Position numbers and translations under genes: made by a program
Notes under the pieces: model-generated
Told to the model about the DNA's origin: nothing
Databases searched by the model: none
The model's input: only the letters and a program-made list of their open reading frames with translations
In this document: in pieces, positions 40,700-46,406 of the stretch
Position numbering within the stretch: the stretch's first letter is position 1
How the letters are laid out: every line of letters begins with the position of its first letter
NCBI GenBank assembly: GCA_945877515.1
Contig: CAMCSE010000011.1
Coordinates: forward strand, 1 to 46,406
From: an uncultured Clostridia bacterium
GTDB lineage: Bacteria > Bacillota > Clostridia > Oscillospirales > Oscillospiraceae
DNA length: 46,406 nucleotides
Reading direction: 5' to 3'

Positions 40700-41395
40700 T
40701 CAGTCTTTTGCGATCATCTTATACAGTGCCTCCAGCGCGTCGCCCAGTGAGCCGATCCGGTCGATGATGCCAAGTGCCACCGCCTCCTGCCCATAGACTA
40801 CGCTGCCCACATCGTTGGCCATATCCCCCACCGACAGCATTAGCTCCCGGAACTTCTCGGCACTGATGCGGGAGTTGCGGGCCACAAAATCGATGATCCG
40901 CTCCTGGATCCGTTCAAAATAGCGATAGGTGGCGGGGGCGGCGATGACCTGCCCCGACATGCGGACAGGATGAATGGTCATGGAGGCGCTGGGGACAATG
41001 AAGGTAGCCTTGCCGCACACCGCCAGCGGCACGCCGATGGAGTGGCCGCCGCCCAGCACCAGTGTGGCGGTAGGTTTGGTCATCCCTGCCACCAGCTCCG
41101 CGATGCCGAGTCCCGCCTCAATATCGCCGCCTACGGTGTTCAGCAGCAGCAGCAGGCCGTCCACATCGTCCTTCTCCTCCACCGATGTCAACAGCGGCAG
41201 AACGTGTTCATATTTCGTGGTCTTCACGTTGGACGGCAGGGTGGTGTGGCCCTCGATCTGACCGATGATGGTCAGGCAATGGATTGTACCCCGCTTGTTC
41301 TTGACCACCGTGGAGCCCATTTCGATGATCTGCTGCTGAGGTGTGTCGCGGTTCTCATTCTCGTCGCCGTCGCAGCTGTTCACAGTATAATTCAT
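40700..41395 (-). CDS. ClpP-family serine protease, TepA-like
   Basis: A 231-residue protein of the ClpP/crotonase fold, matching the TepA/YmfB group. The probable nucleophile is Ser119 (LGGGHSIGVPLAV) and the histidine is His142 (MTIHPVRMSGQV). LLLLNTVGGDIEAGLGIAE forms the oxyanion-type glycine loop. The GHSIG form, in place of the standard ClpP sequence, is the TepA variant. Residues 1-35 are a polar extension without signal peptide. B. subtilis TepA was named translocation-enhancing protein; its role is linked to sporulation or signal-peptide processing and is not firm. GGAGGG lies about 11 bases upstream. It is single-gene, with no convincing promoter. Confidence 0.88.
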   Translation of the reverse strand: MNYTVNSCDGDENENRDTPQQQIIEMGSTVVKNKRGTIHCLTIIGQIEGHTTLPSNVKTTKYEHVLPLLTSVEEKDDVDGLLLLLNTVGGDIEAGLGIAELVAGMTKPTATLVLGGGHSIGVPLAVCGKATFIVPSASMTIHPVRMSGQVIAAPATYRYFERIQERIIDFVARNSRISAEKFRELMLSVGDMANDVGSVVYGQEAVALGIIDRIGSLGDALEALYKMIAKD

Positions 41396-41471
41396 GGGTT
41401 CGCTCCCTCCTTTTTGCCATAGTGTTATCCAAAGTAAGGGAAACTATGCAGCCATCCATTTTTGCCATGTC

Positions 41472-41500
41472 TTGACAATTGGCCGTCATTTTACTACAAT
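41472..41500 (+). promoter_or_regulatory. Sigma-A promoter for the solute-binding lipoprotein gene
   Basis: Perfect TTGACA, 17 bases, TACAAT. The leader is about 75 bases. Confidence 0.85.
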
Positions 41501-41580
41501 ACATAAAGTCATTCTTATGACGATTCGGCTGTTTTTTCGCAAAAAGTGTGAAAAAACGAGAAATATAAGGAGGAAATCAA

Positions 41581-42921
41581 ATGAAAAAACTGCTGGCTAT
41601 TCTGCTGGCCTTCACGCTGGTCCTGTCTCTGGCCGGATGCAGCGGGAACGCGGCGGAGGGCGACAGTCAGGACGTGATTGAGCTGACGCTGTGGACCTAC
41701 CCTGCCGGAGACTGGGGCGATAAGGCCGCTGTGGAAACGCTGCTGACGCAGTTCAACAGTGTCTATCCCAACATTCACGTAACGGTACAGTGCTTGGACC
41801 AGACCGCTGCCGATGATACGGTGAGCACCGCCGTGGACGGCGGATTGGCGCCCGATCTGTTGCTGGCTGGGCCGGAACAGCTGATGAAAGTCTGGGGCGC
41901 TCAGGGACTGCTGGCCGACCTTTCCGACATGTGGGACGACACGGATAAGGCCGAGATCAACGACGTCTGTCAAAGCGCCTGCTTCACCACAGACGGCAAA
42001 TGCTACATGTATCCGCTGGCCATGAATGTGCAGTGTATGGCCATCAACTATGACGCCTTTGTCACGGCCGGAGCCGACCAGTACATCGACCTGACCACCC
42101 GCACATGGACCACCGAACAGTTTATCCAGGCCGTCAAGGCGCTGTACAGCAAGTACGGCGAGCCGGCGGCCGCCGTGTACTGCTCCGGCCAAAACGGCGA
42201 TCAGGGCACCCGTGCACTGGTGACGAACCTGTACGGCGGCGAATTTACCAATGCCGCCCACACCGCCTATACGGTAAATTCCGAAGCCAACCGGCAGGCG
42301 CTGGAACTGCTGCGCAGCATGGACGGCGTATCGTTTGACGACGCCATCAACGGCGAAGAGGAGGCCACACTGTTTTACCACGAGGCGCTGAAAATCTCCT
42401 TCTGCTGGAGCCTTTCCCAGCAGCTGACGCCGGTGGTGGACGAGCCTGAAGAGGAAGGAGCCGATCCGGTGATCCACGACGCGGGAAAGACCGTCAACGG
42501 TCAGACCATCGAGTTCATGTCCTTCCCCTCCGAGACTGGTGAGAGCCGCTTGCCGGGGGATATCTGGGGCTTTGGTGTGTTCGATAACGGCGATCAGACG
42601 AAGATCGACGCCGCCAAGCTGCTGATCCGCTTCTTCGCCGACGGGCAAGGTACCTCCGCCGCTGTCAGGGCCACAGGAGAGTTTCCCATCCGTTCTGCTG
42701 CCGATGGTGTCAATCTGGCGAATCTGTGGGCCGGCAATGACACCATGACGGAATATGGCAAGCTGACGGCCTATATGGGCGACTTTTACCAGTTGACGCC
42801 CGGCTGGGCCACCGCCCGTACGGAGTGGTGGAGTCTGCTTCAGCGTATTGCCGACGGCGGCGACGTGGCTATTGAAACCGATACCTTTGTGGCCAACGCC
42901 AACGCCGCGGCAAGGGGATAG
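41581..42921 (+). CDS. Extracellular solute-binding lipoprotein, ABC sugar-transporter type
   Basis: A 446-residue secreted lipoprotein. The signal peptide ends in the lipobox LSLAGC, with Cys20 for lipid attachment. The mature part has the family-1 substrate-binding layout: IELTLWTYPAGDWGDKAAVETLLTQF, then GLAPDLLLAGPEQLMKVWGAQGLLADLSDMW, and YMYPLAMNVQCMAINYDAFVTAG. This fold binds sugars or oligosaccharides in ABC importers. AAGGAGG lies 8 bases before the ATG. No permease or ATPase gene is adjacent: rplL is on one side (convergent) and tepA on the other (divergent). It must therefore use components elsewhere or act on its own. Confidence 0.9.
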   Translation: MKKLLAILLAFTLVLSLAGCSGNAAEGDSQDVIELTLWTYPAGDWGDKAAVETLLTQFNSVYPNIHVTVQCLDQTAADDTVSTAVDGGLAPDLLLAGPEQLMKVWGAQGLLADLSDMWDDTDKAEINDVCQSACFTTDGKCYMYPLAMNVQCMAINYDAFVTAGADQYIDLTTRTWTTEQFIQAVKALYSKYGEPAAAVYCSGQNGDQGTRALVTNLYGGEFTNAAHTAYTVNSEANRQALELLRSMDGVSFDDAINGEEEATLFYHEALKISFCWSLSQQLTPVVDEPEEEGADPVIHDAGKTVNGQTIEFMSFPSETGESRLPGDIWGFGVFDNGDQTKIDAAKLLIRFFADGQGTSAAVRATGEFPIRSAADGVNLANLWAGNDTMTEYGKLTAYMGDFYQLTPGWATARTEWWSLLQRIADGGDVAIETDTFVANANAAARG

Positions 42922-42961
42922 CTCTCCGGAAATTGCCGGTTTAACCACAGATAACATCACA

Positions 42962-42989
42962 AAAAATCCCTCCGTGCGGAGGGATTTTT
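42962..42989. terminator. Bidirectional terminator between the lipoprotein gene and rplL
   Basis: AAAAATCCCTCC, GTGC loop region, GGAGGGATTTTT. A near-symmetric stem with A and T runs on both sides closes both the plus-strand gene and the minus-strand ribosomal operon. Confidence 0.88.
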
Positions 42990-43042
42990 CTGTATAAAAA
43001 CAGGAGATGCATCGCATCTCCTGCTTTTTGCGAAATAGAAAC

Positions 43043-43414
43043 TTACTTCAGCTCGACCTTGCCGCCGACTTCCTCGACCTGCTTCTTCAGAGCCTCGGCG
43101 TCTTCCTTGGACAGGCCTTCCTTCATGGTGGTGGGGGCGCCTTCGACAGCAGCCTTGGCCTCGGCCAGACCCAGACCCATGACCTCGCGGATGACCTTGA
43201 TGACCTTGATCTTCTGAGCGGCGTCGAAACCGGTCAGGACTACGTCGAACTCGGTCTTCTCCTCAGCAGCGGGAGCAGCAGCGCCAGCAGCGGGAGCGGC
43301 CATAGCGGCAGCGGAAACACCGAAAACTTCCTCCAGAGCGTGAACCAGCTCGCTGAGCTCCAGAACAGTCAGACCCTTGATCTCTTCGATCATAGCAGTA
43401 ACTTTCTCAGACAT
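43043..43414 (-). CDS. rplL: Ribosomal protein L7/L12
   Basis: A 123-residue ribosomal stalk protein. The N-terminal dimerisation domain ([21 protein letters not shown]), an alanine-rich hinge ([14 protein letters not shown]) and the C-terminal domain ([17 protein letters not shown], then [12 protein letters not shown]) are all visible. It recruits translation factors to the ribosome. It follows rplJ by 52 bases and is the last gene of its operon. A terminator lies about 53 bases after its stop and no rpoB follows. Confidence 0.98.
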   Translation of the reverse strand: MSEKVTAMIEEIKGLTVLELSELVHALEEVFGVSAAAMAAPAAGAAAPAAEEKTEFDVVLTGFDAAQKIKVIKVIREVMGLGLAEAKAAVEGAPTTMKEGLSKEDAEALKKQVEEVGGKVELK

Positions 43415-43466
43415 TGTAATAGCCTCCTGTTATTAGAATAATGTTTGTTTTTGTGTAGGGATGTGC

Positions 43467-44003
43467 TTACTCGGCAGCGGCTTCTTCAGCAGCAGCCTCG
43501 GCGGGCGCGCCCTGCTTCTCGGCGATCTGCTTGATGACGCAGGCCAGAGCAGAGATGGGAGCCAGCATGGTACCCAGCACCTGAGCCTGCAGGACAGGCA
43601 GTGCGGGGATGGCAGCCAGAGCATTGACGGTGTCCATGGAAACGACCTTGCCGTCCATGAAGCCGCCCTTGATCTCGAACTTGCCGTTGAGCTTCTTTGC
43701 AAACTCAGCAATGACGCGGGCGGGAGCCACAGGATCGCCGGCGCAGATGGCCAGAGACGTGGTGCCGTTGAGCTGATCGTCCAGCTCGTTCAGACCGCAG
43801 TTGTTGAATGCAAAGCGCAGCAGGGTGTTCTTGACGACGGTGTACTCGATGTCGTTTTCACGGCACTTGGCACGCAGCGCGGTATCCTCCGCCACGGTGA
43901 TGCCCTTGTAATCCACAAGGACGCCGGCAGCCGCGTTCTGCAGCTTATCGGTCAGAGCCGCCACGATCGCCTGCTTTTCAGACAGTACTTTTGCGTTGGG
44001 CAT
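43467..44003 (-). CDS. rplJ: Ribosomal protein L10
   Basis: A 178-residue large-subunit stalk-base protein. The start VLSEKQAIVAALTDKLQNA, then VLVDYKGITVAEDTALRAKCRE, VKNTLLRFAFNN and the AIPALPVLQAQVLGTMLAPIS region with an Ala/Glu-rich tail (AAAEEAAAE) are typical. The tail binds L7/L12 dimers. GGAGGTGAAC precedes the ATG. It is controlled by the L10 leader directly upstream. Confidence 0.98.
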   Translation of the reverse strand: MPNAKVLSEKQAIVAALTDKLQNAAAGVLVDYKGITVAEDTALRAKCRENDIEYTVVKNTLLRFAFNNCGLNELDDQLNGTTSLAICAGDPVAPARVIAEFAKKLNGKFEIKGGFMDGKVVSMDTVNALAAIPALPVLQAQVLGTMLAPISALACVIKQIAEKQGAPAEAAAEEAAAE

Positions 44004-44076
44004 TCTTCTTGTTCACCTCCATGAGATTTTGCGGTACACCTCCGTGTACCAAGGGGTCGAGGTGCGTTCTTGTGAG

Positions 44077-44113
44077 AAAAAACCATCCCCATGCCGGAAA
44101 GACATGAGGATGG
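44077..44113 (-). terminator. Attenuator hairpin in the rplJ leader
   Basis: On the minus strand CCATCCTCAT pairs with ATGGGGATGG, allowing one mismatch, followed by TTTTTT. It lies between the L10-binding leader and the rplJ ribosome binding site, about 75 bases before the ATG, so read-through is probably regulated. Confidence 0.75.
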
Positions 44114-44134
44114 TGTCAGCAATCATGTAGTATT

Positions 44135-44190
44135 GCCATCCTCGGCAGGATTTACGGCCTTGCGGCCACCTGCTGTCTTTGGAACGCATC
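44135..44190 (-). ncRNA. L10 ribosomal-protein leader
   Basis: The minus strand has the conserved L10-leader sequence: CCAAAGACAGCAGGTGG, a GCCGCAAGGC hairpin, then GTAAATCCTGCCGAGG. The CAGCAGG and CCTGCCG parts pair. L10 (with L7/L12) binds it to repress its own operon. It lies directly after the promoter. Confidence 0.9.
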
Positions 44191-44194
44191 TTTG

Positions 44195-44223
44195 ATTATA
44201 TCCATTGCCTGACAGCTTGTCAA
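44195..44223 (-). promoter_or_regulatory. Consensus sigma-A promoter for rplJ-rplL
   Basis: On the minus strand, perfect TTGACA, 17 bases, perfect TATAAT, positioned between rplA and the L10 leader. No terminator is seen between rplA and it. Confidence 0.92.
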
Positions 44224-44266
44224 GCAAAAGATACCGGAAATTTGCAGTTTTCGACCTTTTGCGGCC

Positions 44267-44959
44267 TTACAGCTGCTTGGCGGCGTTCATCTTCACGCCG
44301 GGGCCCATGGTGGAAGCGGCCACGCAGGACTTGATATACTGGCCCTTGGCAGCGGCAGGCTTGGCCTTGATGATGGCGCCGATGAGAGCGGAATAGTTCT
44401 CAAACAGCTTGTCAGCACCGAAGGAGACCTTGCCGATGGGGCAGTGGATGATGTTGGTCTTGTCCAGACGATACTCCACCTTACCGGCCTTGACTTCCTT
44501 GACGGCCTTGGCCACGTCGGGCGTGACGGTGCCGGCCTTGGGGGAGGGCATCAGGCCCTTGGGGCCCAGGATCTTACCGAGGCGGCCCACAACGCCCATC
44601 ATGTCGGGAGAAGCGACGACCACATCGAAATCGAACCAGTTTTCCTTCTGGATCTTTTCCACCATATCCATATCGCCCACATAGTCGGCGCCGGCCTCAC
44701 GGGCAGCGTCAGCCTTGTCGCCCTTGGCAAACACCAGGACGCGGGCGGTCTTACCGGTACCGTTGGGCAGCACGATGGCGCCGCGGACCTGCTGGTCAGC
44801 GTGACGGGAGTCGACGCCCAGCTTGACGTGCAGCTCGACGGTCTCGTCGAACTTGGCGCTGGCGGTCTTGCAGATCAGCTCCAGACCCTCTTTGGGATCA
44901 TACAGGGTGGCCTTGTCGATCTGCTTGGCGATCTCTTTATACTTCTTACCTCTAAACAT
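44267..44959 (-). CDS. rplA: Ribosomal protein L1
   Basis: A 230-residue large-subunit protein of the L1 stalk. It begins [15 protein letters not shown], then [39 protein letters not shown], and the central [19 protein letters not shown] signature, unmistakable for L1. The ATG at 44959 follows AAGGAGG; the upstream in-frame codons lie in the spacer after rplK. It overlaps no neighbour and is 13 bases after rplK. Confidence 0.98.
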   Translation of the reverse strand: MFRGKKYKEIAKQIDKATLYDPKEGLELICKTASAKFDETVELHVKLGVDSRHADQQVRGAIVLPNGTGKTARVLVFAKGDKADAAREAGADYVGDMDMVEKIQKENWFDFDVVVASPDMMGVVGRLGKILGPKGLMPSPKAGTVTPDVAKAVKEVKAGKVEYRLDKTNIIHCPIGKVSFGADKLFENYSALIGAIIKAKPAAAKGQYIKSCVAASTMGPGVKMNAAKQL

Positions 44960-44972
44960 CGTTACACCCTCC

Positions 44973-45398
44973 TTACTCGCCAACGACGACGCCCATGGAA
45001 CGGGCGGTACCGGCGATCATGCTCATGGCAGCTTCCAGAGAAGCAGCGTTCAGATCGCGCATCTTCAGCTCGGCGATCTTCTGGATAGAAGCCTTGGAGA
45101 TGGTGGCGACCTTTTCCTTGTTGGGCACGCCGGAACCGGACTCGATGTTGCACTCCTTCTTGATCAGGACCGCAGCGGGGGGCGTCTTGGTGATGAAAGA
45201 GAAAGAACGGTCAGCATAGACGGTGATCACCACGGGGATGATCAGGCCCATGTCATTCTTGGTACGCTCGTTGAATTCCTTGGTAAAAGCGGCAATGTTG
45301 ATGCCGTGCTGACCCAGAGCGGGGCCAACGGGGGGTGCGGGAGTTGCTTTGCCTGCAGGGATCTGCAGCTTCACATAACCAACGACTTTCTGTGCCAT
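44973..45398 (-). CDS. rplK: Ribosomal protein L11
   Basis: A 141-residue large-subunit protein at the GTPase-associated centre. Typical parts are [42 protein letters not shown] and the C-terminal [42 protein letters not shown] is the ribosome binding site. It lies downstream of a 114-base structured spacer after nusG. Confidence 0.98.
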   Translation of the reverse strand: MAQKVVGYVKLQIPAGKATPAPPVGPALGQHGINIAAFTKEFNERTKNDMGLIIPVVITVYADRSFSFITKTPPAAVLIKKECNIESGSGVPNKEKVATISKASIQKIAELKMRDLNAASLEAAMSMIAGTARSMGVVVGE

Positions 45399-45512
45399 TT
45401 TAAGGCACCTCCTTTAATAAAATGTGGTAGCGGCCGGCCGTGTACCGGACCCGCTCTTGGCGAGACGCACGCTTTCGGCGTCTCTCCCACTTGCACGGAA
45501 ACCTGCCGCGCG
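45399..45512 (-). promoter_or_regulatory. Structured spacer between nusG and rplK
   Basis: Two hairpins: AGCGG...CCGCT with an inner CCGG/CCGG pair (45429-45455), and GAGACGC...GCGTCTC (45462-45484). There is no T-run, so they are not classical terminators. The position, before rplK-rplA, is where L1 autoregulates translation in many bacteria; a link here is inference. No promoter was found in it. Confidence 0.4.
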
Positions 45513-46037
45513 TCAGGACAGAACTTCCACCTGGTCGAGCTCCAGCTCCACCGGGGTCTCTCTGCCGAACATGGAGACCACCACCCGCACCTTGTTCTTG
45601 TCCGGGTCGATCTCCTCCACGATACCGGTAAAGCTGGCCAGCGGGCCGTCCGTGATCTTCACGGTCTCGCCCACGTTGTACTTCACCACGATCTCGTGCT
45701 TTTCCAGCGACATCTGGCGCACCTCTTCCTCCGTCAGAGGAATGGCCTTGTTGGCCTCGCCCACAAAGCCGGTGACGCCGCGGATATTGCGGATCAAATG
45801 CCACGTTTCATCGGTCAGCACCATCTTGATAAGCACATAACCGGGGAACACCTTGCGTTCCACTTCCTTCATGACGCCCGCTTCGGTCACTTCCGTCACG
45901 GTCTCCATGGGGATCTCCATACGCAGGACCATGTCCTCGCAATGGCGATTGGTCACAGACTTCTCGATGGCGGCTTTCACCGCGTTTTCGTAGCCGGAAT
46001 AGGTATGGATCACATACCACTTCGCATTGTCAGCCAT
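45513..46037 (-). CDS. nusG: Transcription termination/antitermination factor NusG
   Basis: A 174-residue protein. The N-terminal NGN domain (AKWYVIHTYSGYENAVKAAIEK, then FPGYVLIKMVLTDETWHLIRNIRGVTGFVG) binds RNA polymerase. The C-terminal KOW domain (VGETVKITDGPLASFTGIVEEID) contacts Rho or S10. Length is normal for Firmicutes. It lies 10 bases after secE, in the standard secE-nusG order. Confidence 0.98.
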   Translation of the reverse strand: MADNAKWYVIHTYSGYENAVKAAIEKSVTNRHCEDMVLRMEIPMETVTEVTEAGVMKEVERKVFPGYVLIKMVLTDETWHLIRNIRGVTGFVGEANKAIPLTEEEVRQMSLEKHEIVVKYNVGETVKITDGPLASFTGIVEEIDPDKNKVRVVVSMFGRETPVELELDQVEVLS

Positions 46038-46047
46038 AGCCCGCTCC

Positions 46048-46257
46048 TTATGCGAACAAGCCGATCAATGTGTTGACTGCCAGAACGGCCACTGCGTCGA
46101 AGATCCAGATGAACGCACCCACGATCAGGGAGCACAGAAGCACCGTACCGGTGTTCTTCATGGTCTCCTTGCCGGATGGCCATACGACCTTCTTCAGTTC
46201 GCTTTTCATTTCGCGGAACCAACGGCCGCGATCCTTGACTTTCTTTTCTTCAGCCAT
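46048..46257 (-). CDS. secE: Preprotein translocase subunit SecE
   Basis: A 69-residue membrane protein of the SecYEG channel. The short Gram-positive form has one helix (TVLLCSLIVGAFIWIFDAVAVL), preceded by the amphipathic WFREMKSELKKVVWPSGKET, the SecE signature. The ATG follows AAGGAG. It lies between rpmG and nusG. Confidence 0.96.
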   Translation of the reverse strand: MAEEKKVKDRGRWFREMKSELKKVVWPSGKETMKNTGTVLLCSLIVGAFIWIFDAVAVLAVNTLIGLFA

Positions 46258-46275
46258 CGTTATTTCTCCTTCCGA

Positions 46276-46406
46276 TTACTTCGTCTCGGTGTGGACGGTG
46301 TGCTTTCTGCAGAAGGGGCAATACTTGTTCAGCTCAAGCTTGTCAGGGGTATTCTTCTTGTTCTTCATCGTGTTGTAGTTTCTCTGCTTGCACTCGTTGC
46401 ATCTGA
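46276..46406 (-). CDS. rpmG: Ribosomal protein L33, C-terminal part (cut by window edge)
   Basis: The last 43 residues of L33: [18 protein letters not shown], then [20 protein letters not shown] and the stop. Two CxxC pairs (CNEC and CPFC) mark the zinc-binding form of L33. The gene continues beyond the right edge. It opens the cluster as in other Firmicutes (rpmG-secE-nusG). Confidence 0.97.
   Translation of the reverse strand, partial: RCNECKQRNYNTMKNKKNTPDKLELNKYCPFCRKHTVHTETK

Noticed and set aside
41396-41471. A promoter for the tepA-like gene on the minus strand.
   Set aside because: No pair of -35 and -10 hexamers with 16-18 base spacing was convincing.
1-46406. CRISPR array, IS element, prophage or integron.
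   Set aside because: No regularly spaced direct repeats, transposase-like, integrase-like or phage structural proteins were seen; gene order and codon use look like core chromosome.
1-46406. tRNA or rRNA genes.
   Set aside because: No cloverleaf or rRNA-like sequence was found; the tRNA-related RNA near 30.7 kb is a T-box, not a tRNA.

Overview
The window reads as part of a Gram-positive, anaerobic, probably spore-forming Clostridia chromosome, most like the Oscillospiraceae group. The reasons are: fairly high GC; Shine-Dalgarno sequences of the AGGAGG type; TPP, T-box and L10-leader RNAs of Firmicutes form; a TepA-type ClpP protease; a CD1247-like acidic zinc-ribbon protein; a YqeG-YqeK-YhbY-RsfS set; and a SleC-like spore-cortex hydrolase. 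No rRNA, tRNA, CRISPR array, IS element or phage gene was seen. The assignment is inference from gene content; no database search was possible.

Layout. Positions 1-1810 hold the 5' end of pfkA (cut by the window edge), a small unknown gene plus a Nudix hydrolase, and an iron-sulfur protein gene with a possible CRP/FNR-type operator. Positions 2036-11370 are one ten-gene membrane operon. Its order (MrpE, F, G, MbhD, MbhE-MrpB fusion, MrpC, MrpD) copies the front half of an Mbh/Mrp-type complex. Three more NuoL/M-like subunits follow, with no hydrogenase or other oxidoreductase gene. Then come ackA (own promoter and terminator) and a convergent ygfK-ssnA pair with a long structured leader RNA. 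Positions 17.4-24.0 kb carry an SGNH hydrolase, thiT under a TPP riboswitch, a pncB-cls-unknown unit, and a membrane-anchored XRE regulator.

Positions 24.0-30.9 kb carry a zinc-ribbon protein, efp, an Xaa-Pro peptidase overlapping yqeG, a divergent unknown gene, rpsU, and leuS under a T-box. At 31.0-32.8 kb two genes look like a split SleC-type spore-cortex lytic enzyme. Positions 32.8-40.5 kb are a compact reverse-strand operon: smc-ftsY-rph-rdgB-yhbY-nadD/yqeK-rsfS. A tepA-like gene and an orphan sugar-type solute-binding lipoprotein follow. The last 3.4 kb is the ribosomal/elongation cluster rpmG-secE-nusG-rplK-rplA-rplJ-rplL, read right to left. It ends at rplL instead of running into rpoB.

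How it fits together. Acetate kinase makes ATP by substrate-level phosphorylation. The Mbh/Mrp-like operon is probably an ion (Na+/H+) handling module. YgfK and SsnA belong to a set linked to anaerobic purine-type degradation. The rest is mainly translation, NAD synthesis, chromosome and membrane housekeeping. The points most worth following up are the four-antiporter-subunit operon without an electron-transfer partner and the leader RNA in front of ssnA.
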